Below are positions 43,577-56,519 of a DNA stretch of 64,000 nt, in pieces (positions within the stretch are counted from its first letter, which is position 1; each line of letters opens with the position of its first letter). The DNA is from Carnegiea gigantea (lineage: Eukaryota; Streptophyta; Magnoliopsida; Caryophyllales; Cactaceae): contig JAKOGI010000139.1 of assembly GCA_029747015.1 (NCBI GenBank), forward strand, positions 700,001-764,000, in the 5' to 3' direction. The translations under genes and the position numbers were made by a program. The notes beneath the pieces are model-generated. The model ran no database searches and was not told the origin of the DNA. It worked only from the letters and a program-made list of their open reading frames with translations.

Positions 43577-44109
43577 CATGCTCTGTTCCGTCTTCTCCTC
43601 CGCCCTCCTAACGCTCTCGCACATTCCCGCACCTTCTTCCGCCGTCCTCTCCGCCGTCTCCGGCGAATGAAGGAAAAGGCGGTTCTAGATTGTCTAAAAC
43701 CCGAGCTACCGCTTTGCGCGCTTCATCATCCTCTCTCCTTTCTCTCTCTCTCGATTGCGTTTCAGCTTCCTCTTCGTCCAGTAAAGGCGCTTGGAGTTTC
43801 GCCGGATTCCACCGATGCGTCGTTGTTATCGGAAGTCAAAGATACTCAGCGGTAGCGACGGCGGTCGGAGATTTAAACTGCCGTGAACCCGGAGTGCGTT
43901 TTCGACTTGATTGCGCGAGAATCTCATGAATTCCAGCAACAATTAGTCAATTACTTCCGAAACTACCGCAGGCGCATTCGTCGCCGAAATCGGAGCCAAA
44001 TATAATTGCCGACGCCGCCATCTCAGGCGGGGGAACTACGGGGGGCGTGGCCTAGACCGCCGGGGGATTCGAAACGTTCATGTCTGCCCAAAAAAAAAAA
44101 AAAAAAAAA
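43577..44109 (+). other. GC-rich exon-like block ending in poly(A)
   Basis: About 510 GC-rich bases stand out from the AT-rich surroundings and end in a 20-A run at 44090-44109. Frames are short: one from 43577 (MLCSVFSSALL, stopped after 30 residues), one of 62 residues from 43667, and one of 79 from 43690. No frame crosses the block and I recognise none of them. It may be a retrocopied 5' exon, a dead gene, or a leader exon unrelated to the tocopherol gene that starts 242 bases further on. Confidence 0.4.
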
Positions 44110-44351
44110 GGCAAAGGTGATGGGAGAGAGAAATCACGGTAATGAGGTGGCATAATGTTGGCCGTAGAACCAATCAACGGTCCCTCAATGGATCCTCACG
44201 TATGGCACCTATTCCTTATCTCATTGGACAATTCCCTCAATTTCCTTTTAAATAATATATTACTACTTGTTTTTTGCTTTCTGTGCAAATATTTTTATAT
44301 ATTTAATACACTTCCCATACCACAACTGGGTTTATAAAAGGCAGAGCAAAA

Positions 44352-47300
44352 ATGGCTACTAGTAAGAGCAACCTCAGTTGGAGCGCTAATTCCTCCATTG
44401 CAGCTAAACATTCAATCCCATCCTCTTTTCTCTCTCTATCTCCGTCCCTTCTTCCGGTGCGGCGGCGGCGGCGCGTGAACCTCAATCTCCGGCGCGACAC
44501 GGCTGGTAGTCTGAGAGTGAAGGCAATGGCGACGGCGGCGACGGCGACGGAGGTGGGAGAGATGAGGACAAGGGAGGAGTTGAAGAAGGGGATAGCGGAG
44601 TTGTACGATGAGTCATCTGGGATTTGGGAGGACATTTGGGGAGACCATATGCACCATGGATTCTACGACCCATCTCAAGAAGCATCTCTTTCTCATCATA
44701 AGGCTGCTCAGATCCGCCTGATCGAGGAGGCTCTTCGTTTCGCTGGCGTTTCAGGTTCTTCTCTCTCCTCCAAATATGGTGATGAACTTAGTCAATGATT
44801 ATGATATTATGATTATGCTCTGTTTAGCTTAAGACTCTGTTTGGGTTGAAATTTGAAAATGGAGGAGGAAAGGCAATGGAACATAGGCTAATTAGCCCGT
44901 TTAATCTCATGGGGATTGGAGGAGAATTTAGATAGCCGTTCACTGGCTTTTTGTCCTCCCATTAATGAGTTCATCTGCAATTTGGCAACTTTCTTGAAGA
45001 AAATATCTCACCAACTGTGATAAGCATGTAAGTGAAGAGCCATAACCATAATCGTTTTTGCTCAATTTCCTTAAGTATAGGAACACCATGCGTTGATGAG
45101 ACTTGATAAGATTTGGCAATTTTATCTTAACTGGGGATCAGCTTTTAAGAAATTGGTTTATAACATTAGCGTTGAATTATAATAGGTAACATTTTTTTTC
45201 CCGTTACTTAGTTACGTATGACCCTTGTAATAATAAAGAAAGATAATATAGTTACTAGACTGTTTATAAGAAAAAATAGCTACTACAACTTATAGTTAGT
45301 ACAACCTACAAACTGTAAATTGCAAACAAGTAAGCCCAAATAAGTCGATATTTTCAAACACAGGGATCAACTAAAACAGCTGGAGATAGCCTAAAAGTAT
45401 AAATTTTTAGTCTGTTGTTTGTTTTTCAACTCTTTCCTCAAACTTCTTGTGATTCTTCTCATTGTCGGGATCTCATATTCGATAATAGAAGTATCAAGTC
45501 TTTTCCCTAAATCTAAAACTTATTTCACAATTTTAGTAGGGAAAAAAAATCCACTTTAGCTCAGTTGGTAGAGTGGAGAGCTGCTCTTGTCAGTCGCAAC
45601 CAGAGCATGCAAAACTAGAACGCGGGCCCATCACGCCACCTGTGGCATGCGCATTGCATTGTCAGACAAATGCCACGCGTGGTGGAACTGGGCAGAGTTC
45701 CACCATGCGGGTAACCAATTTCTGTTTTTAATTATATTTTGCTTTTTTTTAAAGGATTAAATATATGATATTTATATGATTAAAAAAGAGAGTTGTATAT
45801 TATAGGGTGGGTCCATGATAAATATTTTTATTGAGTGACTCAAAGTAGAGTTCTACGGGTTTGAGAAATAATGAAATGCAAGTTTCAAAATTTTGAAACT
45901 TTTGATGATGTGGCAAGATTGAGTTCTAAAAAATAGAACTATGGTTGAGAACATTGAAGGTTAAAATATATGCTTTGACTAAAAAGATATTTAAACAATA
46001 ACAAAGTACACAACTCTCCATTATCTGTTTTTTTCAATATAATATGCTTTAGATGCCTTAAACTATATGCTTTAGATGCCTTAAACTATGTCATATTCTG
46101 TGTAGCAAAATTGTTAGTTTCAATGCTTTCTCAAAAATCAAGAGTACCTTTGTGAGTTTTGGATTTGTGGGAGTAGCCATAAAGTTCAATGCAGTTAATC
46201 TCCCCAACTCCTGCCAGTTGGTGGAGCTATATTGAACTTTTGTTGTTATGAATTATGACTTATGACTGTAGACAGTATTGAATAGAGCACCTAATGTAAC
46301 GCCCCCAACCTAAGGAGAGTCACACCGTCAGGACTTCCTAGAGAGAAATCCTCAAGGCTCTTGAAGATCGAGGGTTTGGATTAGCATTTAGATAATCATT
46401 CTAAAACAAAACTATCAGAGTTTTCCCTGTTTTAGCAACATTTTAGAGTCTTAGCTCAGCTAAGGGTACATGTAAACTGGTAATAAGGTATAACATATGC
46501 TAAAATAACCCCAGTTCACTGCCTCGGGCCACTCGTCCGGATCACTAATGATCAAACAACTAAAAGAAGGGTTAGAATGCTACATATGCAGGTAAAGAGC
46601 CGGCTACATGCTTTCACATACAACAATAAACTTAAAAATTTACAACGCGGTAGGCTTCAGACACTTTGCAAAGCTGGCAGAGACTTCTGAGGGGTCGGCA
46701 TCAAAACAACTTCAAAGGACCTCTTATACCTGTAGCAAAATGATAAATATTTTATTATGATATATATTTTTGTAAGTATTTTAGATACTATACTATGTAT
46801 TAAATTGAAAAAAAATAGTATAGTTGAATATTGAAAGGGTATTATTATTTATAAATAATATCTTGTCTATAATTTTTCACAATTATAAAATAACATTTAT
46901 GATATGCTTTTGTAAATATAATTGATCTAAGTAAGATGTCATTTGACGAATTTTAAAACTTCACAATTGATAATTAATTATAAAAATTAAAAATTTAATT
47001 ATTATACGTAGGTCATATAACGCATTAAGTCAGATTAAGGCAAATATCTTAATTATCATAAGACATTTTAACACCCTATTGCACATTCCAAACTCTATCG
47101 ATGATCATCTACCAAATGTAAGTTTCACTATAAAAGTTTTACAACCCATCAAAATTTTAATAAAACGTTTATGAATTTTGGAATAGATCTGCTGTGTTGC
47201 AATGCACAAAAACCAAGTGAGATACTACTACATAATTAAAAATTAATGGGAGAGAAACTAAAAACAAATTTTTCTGCACAAAGAGGTGATCTACTGTCCT

Positions 47301-50290
47301 TTATTTCCTTTTTTGGCCCATATGCGGAGTGGGACAGCAGTAGATATGATTTCCTGACAATAGTGATTATGTGTTCTAGACCCAGTTGCAGTACATACTG
47401 CCCATTGGCAGGTTGAGGTCGAGGTGGGACATCTGCGTTATGCTTTGTTTCTTTTCTTTTTTTTTTTTTTTGGGTGCTCTCTGATACTCCCTTGTGCACC
47501 GTCCTCATTTCTCCATGCAGACCATGCTCTGCGGGTCCCTGTCTGTCCCTTTCACCTATGTACAACTGCACGTTCATGGATTGGCGATCACTGGATAATA
47601 TTTTTAACACATGATTTTGGTCATCAATATTTAATAGTCACTATTCATTCTAGTTGCTTCTGTTCTCGTCTTGTTGTTTGCTTGGAGCCTCCCAATCTTT
47701 CTTTCGCTTTCTAGTTTTGGCTTATTACTGTACCATAGTCACTTGATTCATTTTGTGTAGTGCCCACAATATTGGAATGATACATATCTGCTAATCAAAC
47801 ACCGTGTTTGATATATTCTCAAGTCATCTTAAAGAAAAATATTTATCACTTACCAAGAAAACAGAAGTACACAGTGCCAAATTATTGATTGTATGCTCTC
47901 AACGTGTATTTTTGAAGAACTTTTATAATTATATTGGGCTTATTTGGGGATAATTTCTAGGATAAAGGTTTGTATTTGACCGAGTAGAACAATATAATAA
48001 TTTAGTATTCAATAGTTCTTCAAGTAACTCTAGAGTTTTCAAGATTGCTACTCACATATGATGTGATCAAGAGTAGTTTATGAGGTTGAGACTTGATGTT
48101 GAAACATCTAATATTAGCTTTTTTAGTTTTTAGGTATAATATGCCATTTCAGTTTAAATAATTAACTAATTCAATCATCAGTCCTACTGAACATGTTTTT
48201 AAATAACCACCTGGACAGTTAAGAGTTGGCGAGCTAACACTTAATAAAAACAACTAATCCATTATGAATCTATGTAAAGAGGTAGATACAAATGCATGCA
48301 ACCTTATCATTTGTGAAGAGGATATGTCCATTGCACTGTAATCAAATAGCTGACAGCAAAAACAATAATAACAGCTGACTTCTGTAAAATTAACTGCTTT
48401 GATTGCTGGATACATTCTTTTTCTGATAAGGGATTTTGCTGGATATTCCCTCATAAACTTGTGTACTTTTAGTCATTAATACGTTGATATTACTTCAGGA
48501 AAACTTGGACTGATTAAGTTTCTTTCAGGCTAGAACAGCAAAGTCTGAATACTGCTAATTTAAGCACTCACCCTTATATCCACTAGTACAGATGAGCTAG
48601 ACTTTTGAGACCTGTCTCCTAAATTCTTGTTGTGAATATTCCACGATTTGGTTTGCAGACGATCCCAGTAGATTGCTTAAACGTATGGTTGATGTTGGAT
48701 GTGGGATTGGAGGCAGCTCCAGGTACATGGCCAAAAAGTATGGGGCTACATGTCAAGGAATAACTTTAAGTCCTATTCAAGCACAAAGAGCTCAAGCACT
48801 TGCTGTGGCTGAAGGATTAGCTGATAAGGTAAACATTAGGCATGCCGCATGTTGCTTGTTGATAGAAATGAGGGTTGAAAATTGCTTACTCTGCTAAATT
48901 TGGATCAAACTATCTGTAAATTAAGGCAAAGACTTGAATTTATGAAATTGGCAGGCTTTCTTTCAAGTTGCAGATGCTCTCGAACAGCCATTTCCTGATG
49001 GACAGTTTGATTTGGTTTGGTCAATGGAGAGCGGTGAACACATGCCTGACAAAAGAAAGGTTTGCTTTCCTTCTGTTATTTTCTTTTAGTGTTGTCTTTT
49101 TTCTGAGTTCTACTCGTACGCCTTCGAAGTCAACTCGGTTGAGCATGGATTTTGGATTAAAGTCTGAAAGATGCTTCGAGGTGATTAATGTAGTTGCTCG
49201 CTCTTTACTGTTTCAGTTTGTAAATGAACTGGCCAGAGTTGCTGCCCCGGGTGGTACAATCGTAATCGTGACATGGTGTCACAGAGACCTCTCCCCATCT
49301 GAAGAATCCTTGAAGCCCAAGGAGAAAGAACTCTTGAGAAAGATTTGTGATGCTTATTACCTTCCAGCCTGGTGTTCTACCGCTGATTATGTCAAGTTAC
49401 TTGAATCCCTCTCTCTGCAGGTCCTCACCTTTATTTTGCAGCATTCCTGTGTTGATAATTTGTTGTATATATTTTCCCCCTCTTTATTGAGCTACTTTTA
49501 GCGAGAGCTTTGAGATCAATGGAAAAACCAATTTTTGCTTAATTGTGCTGTGGATTCCTTGAAATCAATCCTTCTTGCTCGTATAAAGTTACCTATATCT
49601 AAATATCTGAAAACTTCCTTAAAAGAGGATTCACACAGTATTGTTATTGTTCTAGCATGTGATTTTGAACTGGGGATTTGGATAATTTACTGTTCTTTCT
49701 TTAGTTGTGAATCCAATTTCCTTGGCTTTTATGCAGGATATAAAGGCAGCAGATTGGTCCGAGCATGTTGCTCCATTTTGGCCTGCTGTTATACGCTCAG
49801 CATTGACCTGGAAAGGCATCACTTCATTGATTCGTGCTGGTATGTTTCAAATACAGATTTCTATAATTGAAGACCATCAGCATGTGCCTTCGCGCGCACA
49901 CGCACACACTTTGCAAGTTGTCTGATTTGCTCAGATTTGCTTATTGACGGGGCTACGAAATTTTTAATGCTGTGACAATCACAGCCTAAAACAGTCAGTT
50001 GAGCTTCCAAACTTTGAGTGGAGCTCTGAAACTGGCTCCATGATGTATTCATAAAAGATTAGACGAACACATGTTGATTAGATGTAGATAAAAGATTGAA
50101 TGAACCTATATAGTCAGTTACGTACATGCATATCATTATATCAACTACAATCAACTGTTCATAAGTGGACTGGGTTTTGCTCTCAGGATGGAAGACGATA
50201 AAGGGAGCATTGGCGATGCCACTGATGGTTGAAGGATACAAGATGGGGCTCATCAAATTCGCGATCATTACATGTCGAAAGTCGGAGTAG
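44352..50290 (+). CDS. VTE4: gamma-tocopherol C-methyltransferase, plastidial
   Basis: Six exons: 44352-44754, 48659-48828, 48955-49059, 49217-49420, 49737-49839 and 50187-50290. All borders are GT-AG and they join to 362 residues. The enzyme (EC 2.1.1.95) moves a methyl group from S-adenosylmethionine to gamma- or delta-tocopherol, giving alpha- or beta-tocopherol, the last step of vitamin E synthesis in plastids. Residues 1-60 are Ser- and Arg-rich, fitting a chloroplast transit peptide. AdoMet motif I is VDVGCGIGG (145-153). WSMESGEHM is at 213-221. APGGTIVIVTWCHRD follows in exon 4. The C-terminus KMGLIKFAIITCRKSE is family-typical. Intron 1 is 3.9 kb and contains MITE and LTR-like debris. 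An AATAAA signal lies at 50414-50419. The TATAAAA at 44333 is only 13 bases from the ATG, so it is unlikely to be the working TATA box for this start. Confidence 0.96.
45602..45962. mobile_element. Tourist-like MITE, degraded copy 2
   Basis: From AGAGCATGCAAAACTAGAAC it follows the copy at 55108: GCGGGC, then GGTGGGTCCATGATAAATATT, then AAATGCAAGTTTCAAAA. The right terminus is altered (GAGAACATTG). It lies in intron 1 of the tocopherol gene. Confidence 0.65.
46290..46735. repeat. possible LTR fragment in VTE4 intron 1
   Basis: A moderately GC-rich 450-base block begins TGTAACGCCCCCAACC and contains GGCCACTCGTCCGGATCAC. Composition and the TGTAACGCCCC start resemble the LTRs of some plant gypsy elements. 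There is no second LTR or coding part, so this is tentative. Confidence 0.3.
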
Positions 50291-50601
50291 TGATTCTGCA
50301 AGATACAACCACATAAGGCTTAACTAATAGGTTCCTTTATGGTGTCATTGCCATTGCTCAATGCCAGCTTAAGTTTTAGTACACAATAATTGGGGTAGCA
50401 TTTTCTCTTCTTTAATAAATTTTCCTTAGAATTTTTTGTAGCTTCCGTCTTTACTTGCACATTCGGATTCAGTCTTATGCTATAAGGTTATGGCTATTTG
50501 ACAATTCAATGTGTCCGCTTGCTTTGATGCTAAAATGCTTTGTTCTTTTTTTTTTTTTTTTTCCCCGGGGGGCAAATGAGGTACGAAGGTTGATATAGGT
50601 A

Positions 50602-53010
50602 GAATTTAAACCCAAGTCTCTAGTAACAACGGTCAAAAATTTTATCAATTGTGCTAATTGAGACCACAATTGAAATGCTTTTGTTTGTATACCCACCTAT
50701 CCCGATCAATTTTTCCCCATTATTTTCATTTTTCTGTTTTGATCTCTGCTAACTGAAATTGAATCAACTATATGAATTAAGTAAGAGTAGATAATGCAAA
50801 TTGACTAAATGTCTCATCAATAATTGAGCAGTAGGGCACAAATTGTGCATAACTAATTTTATCCCCGACAATGAAACGTATGAAGCTCCAATTACTATTG
50901 TATCAGGGCCCCTGTTATTGCGATTTGTTCTGTTCTTTGTATGTCTTGTTTGCATAGGTAGAGTTGAATATGTAAACTTCATAAACTTTTTGTATGTGCA
51001 CAATTATTCGATTTGAATAAACATATCTGACTTGGGTCCGACTACAACGTTAATTTTGAGCTTTAGAACAAGAAAACAAGTGTATGTGTTAAATTTTATA
51101 TCAATTGGGCTTTCAACAACGGAGTCTTGTATACAAACTCAAATGAAGTTCCTACCTAAAATTAATTGGCTATGGGTGGAGTAACTCACAAGCTTATATA
51201 TATGTTCAAATCCCTTTAACTTTATCAATGTGGGACGACGCCCACTTTCATATTCTTTGTATTTTATCAACATAGGATAATACCAACTTTAGTACTCCAA
51301 CAGTATGTCATTGTCACAAGTCTTGTTTTCAACTTTCTTTTATTATGATTTATGACATTGATTTTTCGTCGTGCACAAGCACACGCATCCCCAAAAAAAC
51401 ACTGAATAGTCTTTATAAAAAGTGACTAAGGATTTTAACAAACCCTTTTTCGAATAGCTATACAAATTAACACATCAATAATTAAAATAGATAAATAAAG
51501 AATGTATCCATCACAATTACTGATAAGTGATGTGATTATGCTATGTAATCCTTATCTTGCCGGATAAGGCCTCCATAAGGACAAAATAATACCATTATGA
51601 TGGAAGTTGAACATCGCATGTGAAATTTGCTTGTGTCAATTATGTGGTTCCTAAGTTGCTCATAAATTTTTTTCATTATTAAAACTCTAACTCGAGACCT
51701 TCCTTTATAAAAAAATAATAATAATAATTATCAAATCACTTAAACCAACCTATACTAATTGTTCATTTTGAGATTGATTGGTTCGAGCGAAAATGACTCT
51801 ATTTTTATTCAGATGAATCGAAACTAATGAATTTGGGTCGAGTTCAATTGACATCTTTGTCAACCCACCCTTGGCTATATGTACAGCTATTGCCAAACTC
51901 GTAAATTTCTTGATCATTCCCATTTCTAGGGGGAACCTCCATGAATATTAATTACTGATGTTTACGTATTAAGTTGCGTTCTCAAGCCATGCCATGAGAG
52001 AGGTTATCTACAATCTAATCAAACAGATTTACTTGTTTTTAAGTGGGAGAAAAAAAGAGATTATCTGTTCACAGGCTTTGATTTTGATGTTGGCCTCCTA
52101 ATTAAATTTTAGATCGGAAAGTAGTTGGAGTAGTGGATGATCTTATCTTTCGCTATGAGAATAGCGTGTTTGATTAATGGCACGTCATTTAGATATAGTT
52201 CGTGACAAGAAAAATATAATTTTTAATTGAGGTCGATAGTGATTAGATATTAGTAGTCTTATATTCTTTTGGATTTCTCATAAATATTTATTACTAGTAT
52301 TCAACAACTTCAGTATAATTCATCATAATTCAGCATCATTTAACACAATTCAACTCAATTCGGCAATATTCATAACATTCAGTCCAATTAGTCTCTAATG
52401 ATGTAAACCAATTTATCATATTCAATAAGTTTCAACAATAAGCACTCATAAACATTGAATAATAAGTCCAAAAAACATATCTTAGATCTTATTGCTTTTG
52501 TGATGTGAATAGTAAGTTTAAATTGCATTTAGTCGTAGCTTAAGGTTGGAAAATAATTGATTATTAGTGTACTCTACTTGGTCAAATTCTATAATTTAGG
52601 TTGAATTCGACCGCAAACTTGCAATTCAATTTTTAATCTAATCTAAGCCAAACCAAATGTGAAATTTATACTAGCATTAGCTAGAATTTAACCAAGTTGA
52701 TTCAGATGGGGTCAACAGGTTTGCATATCTTCTAACTTGGTCATTTATAGGTGAATTCACTTGCGTATGTTTCGATGTCTGGATAAATTATGGATTAATC
52801 AACTAGGATAAGTTGAAGAGTCATAGCTTAAACTGAGAGCTATATGATGACAAAATAATCTGCTTAAAAGTCCAAAAGTCATTATGATTGTTAGTTAGTT
52901 TAACTAATAAAGTTTTAAAGGTTATTGTTAAAAACCTGCATTAGAATCCTGTCTATATGATCTTTGTTCCTATGTTTACACCAAAAATTGAAGTTTACCC
53001 ACTGATATTA
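50602..53010. repeat. segmental duplication, unit A
   Basis: Bases 50602-53010 align in order with 53011-56028. Examples: TTTAAACCCAAGTCTCT at the starts, AAATTGACTAAATGTCTCATC, TTATCTTGCCGGATAAGG and TTGTTCCTA at the ends. Unit A is about 2.4 kb, contains a solo LTR absent from unit B, and lacks the two MITEs of unit B. No gene is visible. Confidence 0.9.
51082..51307. mobile_element. short solo LTR, copy 2, with 5-bp target duplication
   Basis: The element is 51087-51302 (216 bases). It starts TGTTAAATTTT and ends ACTCCAACA. The target duplication GTATG is perfect at 51082-51086 and 51303-51307. Unit B of the segmental duplication reads AAGTGTATGTCACTG at about 53493 without the insert, so the empty site is preserved. 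An internal TATATATA lies in a promoter-like position. Its small size fits a TRIM-type LTR. Confidence 0.88.
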
Positions 53011-53740
53011 GATTTTAAACCCAAGTCTCTGGTAACGACTATCAAAGATTTTGTCAGTTGTGCTAATTGAGACCACAATTGAAATGCTTTTGTTTATATA
53101 CCCCACCTGCTCTGATCAATTTTTTCCCATTATTTTCGTTTTTCTGTTTTGATCTCTGCTAACCGAAATCGAACCAACGGTATGAATTAATTAAGAGTAG
53201 ATAATGTAAATTGACTAAATGTCTCATCGATAATTGAGCAGTAGGGCACGAATTGCGCATAACTAATTTTATCCCCGACAATGAAACGTATGAAGCTCTA
53301 CTTGCTATTGTATCAGGGCCCCTATTATTGCGATTTGTTCACGTTCTTTGTATGTCTTGTTTGCGTAGGGGGAGTTGAATATGCAAACTTCATAAACTTT
53401 TTCTATGTGCTCAATTATTCGATTTGAACAAACATATCCATCTGACTTAGGTCCTACTGGAACATTAATTTTGAGCTTTAGAACAAGAAAACAAGTGTAT
53501 GTCACTGTCACAAGTCTTGTTTTCATCAACTTTGTTTCATTACATGATAATGAATTTTGCCCCTTTTAACGTGTGTGCACACACATCCAAAAATAATAGA
53601 ATACACCGAAAAGTCTTTATAATAAGAATTTTAACAAGGACCCTTTCTCCAATAGCTATACAAATTAATGTGTAAAATAGATAAATGAAAAACGTATGCA
53701 TCAGAAATACTGATAAGTGATGTAAAATTACTGTATTATA

Positions 53741-54028
53741 GGCTTGTTCTTTTCGTTGGAAAATATAGATTTATAAATAGGTGAAGTTGATTGAGATTGG
53801 TAAAGGTGGGTATTTTTTTGTTGAATTGGATTGAATTTTTTTTTTGTATGATGAGTAGAAGTTGGTTAAAATAGTGAGAAGTGAGTTGAAGTTGGTTGAA
53901 GTGAGTTGAAATTGGTTGAAGTGGGTTGAAGTTGGTATTTTTTTATTGAAATTCGTGAAATGGATTGAAATTGATTGAAATTAGTTGATGTTGGTAAATT
54001 TGGATTTACCAACAAAAAGAACAAGGCC
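53741..54028. mobile_element. GGCYTGTTCTTTT MITE, copy 3
   Basis: Long terminal inverted repeats GGCTTGTTCTTTTCGTTGG and CCAACAAAAAGAACAAGGCC, with TATA on both sides. The interior is a near-tandem GTTGGTTGAAGTGAG array. It is absent from the aligned position of unit A, near 51545. Confidence 0.82.
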
Positions 54029-55104
54029 TATATGCAAATGCTCAATCACAAGATTATGCATGTAACCGTTATCTTGCCGGATAAGGCCTCCACAAGCACA
54101 AAGTAATACTATCATGATGGAAGTTGAACATCGCATGTGAAATTTGCTTTCATCAATTATGTGGTTTCTAAGTTGCTCATAGATTTTCTTCATTATCAAA
54201 ACTCAAACTCGAAACCTTACTTTTAACAAAAAAACAATTATCGAATCACTTAAACCAATCTATATTATTCATTTTGAGATTTATTGATTCAAGAGAAAAT
54301 GACTCTTATTCAGAGGTCGAATTCAATTGACATCTTCTCTTATGTAGAGCTATTGCCAAGCTCGTAATTTCTTGATCATGTCCATTTCTAGGGGTAACCT
54401 CCATGATTAATTACTGATGTTTACGTATTAAGTTGCGAGAAAGTGCAGGAAGCAATCGTTCTCAAGCCATGCCATGAGAGAGATTATCTACAATCTAATC
54501 AAACAGATTTACTTGTTTTTAAGTGTGAGAAAAAAGAGACTATGGGGCCTTGGCCCCTCAATAGCTCCAAAAAAAAAAAAGAGATTATCTATTCACAGGT
54601 TTTGATTTTGATGTTGGCGTCATAATTAAATTTTAGATCGAAAAGTAGTTGCAGTCTTTCGCTATGAGAATAGTGTGTTTGATTATTGGTATGTCGTTTA
54701 GATATGGTTCGTGACAAGATAAATATAATTCTAATTAAAGTCGATAGTAATTAGGTATTAGTAGTCTTATGTTCTTTTAGATTTATCATAAATATTTATT
54801 ATTAATATTTAACAACATCAGTATAATTCATCATAATTCAGCATCATTTAATGCAGTTCAACTCAATTTAGTAATGTTCATAAAATTCAGTCTAATTAAC
54901 TTCTGATGATGTAATTCAGCACATTTCAATAACTTTCGACAACTTCCATTATGTTTCACGAAGTTAACAGTAACCATAGATAAACACCTAATAATAAGTC
55001 CAGAAAAACATACACTAAATCTTATTGCTTTTGTGATGTGAACGGTAAATTTAAATGGGATTTAGACCAAGGCACGTGGCATAAGGTTGGAAAATAATTG
55101 ATTA

Positions 55105-55482
55105 TTAGAGCATTCGTAGCGCCATGTGCAAAACAGGAATGCGGGCTCCACAATGCCATGTGTTGCAACATGAGAGGGGAGGGAGAAAAGTTGCATATGT
55201 GGGAGAATGCCTGTGCGCATTACCCCGCGTTGCAACTTTTACATTATTTTAATATGTTTTTTATTTTTTTTGTTTCTGAGTAAGTAAATAATTTTCAAAT
55301 GATTAAAAAAATAAATTGCGTATTATAAGGTGGGTCCATGACAAATATTTTTATTAGAAGATTAAAATTAGAGTTTCATAGGTTAGAGAAATGATGAAAT
55401 GTAAGTTTCAAAATTGTAAAACTTTTTCTTATGTTGTAAGTCAGAATTCTAAAAATCAAAATTCTGATTAGGAATGCTCTTA
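55105..55482. mobile_element. Tourist-like MITE, copy 3, with empty site in unit A
   Basis: The element is 55108-55479 (372 bases) with TTA target duplications at 55105-55107 and 55480-55482. The ends are GAGCATTCGTA and TTAGGAATGCTC. Unit A at 52556-52576 reads through GATTATTAGTGTACTCTAC with no insert. Confidence 0.92.
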
Positions 55483-56245
55483 GTATATTCTACTTTCAGT
55501 GATGAAAGCGGTGGATTTAGGGGTGCAATTAGGTAGTTCCATCCTAAGGCAAGGTGGCCCCCACAAATGAAAATTATAAATGTCATTATAATCAGTGGCA
55601 TACATCATCTATAATTTAGGTTGAATTCGACTGCAAATTTGCAGCTCAATTTTAATCTAATCTTAGCCAAATTAAATGTGAAATTTATATTAGTATTAGC
55701 TAGAATTTGACCAAGTTGATTCAAATGGGGTTAACAGGTTTCCATATCTTCTAACCTGGTCATTTATGGGTGAATTCACTTGAGTATGTTTCGTTGTTTG
55801 GCTAAAATATGGATTAGTCAACCAGGATAAAGTTGAAGAGTCATGACTTAAACTGAGAGCCATATGATGACAAAATAATCTGCTTAAAAGTTCAAAAATC
55901 ACTATGATTATTTGTTAGTTTAACTAATAAAGTTGTAAAGTTATTGTTAGAAACCTGCATTGGAATCCTGTTTATATGATCTTTGTTCCTAGTTTACATC
56001 AAAATTGAAATTTATCCGCTAATATTAGTGTTCAGTACGAGATCATAGTCAAGCCTCATATAACCATCCACATTGGGACATTTTTGTGAGGTCTTATGAG
56101 GGAAAAATTGAATGTCTTTGGTGTGAGCTTGGTCTTGATATATAGAGTCTTTAAGTGAGTCTTGTGAGTTGTGAATACCCTAAGAAGAAGAGAGAAGGAA
56201 AAAATACTTCTGGAGAAATTAGTAAGACCTGCCTTTTCTCCCCTG

Positions 56246-56277
56246 TCTCCCTCTCCCTCTCCCTCTCCCTCTCCCTC
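56246..56277. repeat. (CTCCCT)n microsatellite
   Basis: About five copies of the hexamer in a pyrimidine-rich stretch. Confidence 0.9.
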
Positions 56278-56519
56278 AAAGAAAATTATTCTCTCCTCTC
56301 TCCTGATACTTTTCTATTTTTCTCTCTCCTAATATAATAAGATGAGAAATGTAAGAATCTTGGATGGGAAAGTTGATTAGATTATATGTGGACTGAAGAC
56401 AGCTGAGATATCTTTTGTTGAATAATTGATGATTTGTAAATTAGGATTAAGTCAAAGACAAGTTGATGAACTATGACAGTCGATACATCCCCTTTATTTA
56501 TTGTACTATTTTTAGTAAT

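Larger units (their letters stand above)
53011..56028. repeat. segmental duplication, unit B
   Basis: The partner of unit A. It is longer (about 3.0 kb) mainly because of the MITEs at 53741-54028 and 55108-55479 and a GGGGCCTTGGCCCC-containing insertion near 54543. It retains about 24 bases near 54437-54460 that unit A lacks. No gene is visible. Confidence 0.9.

Noticed and set aside
45552..45602. A functional tRNA gene
   Set aside because: Only the 5' half is tRNA-like. There is no anticodon stem pairing or B box, so it is recorded only as a possible fragment.
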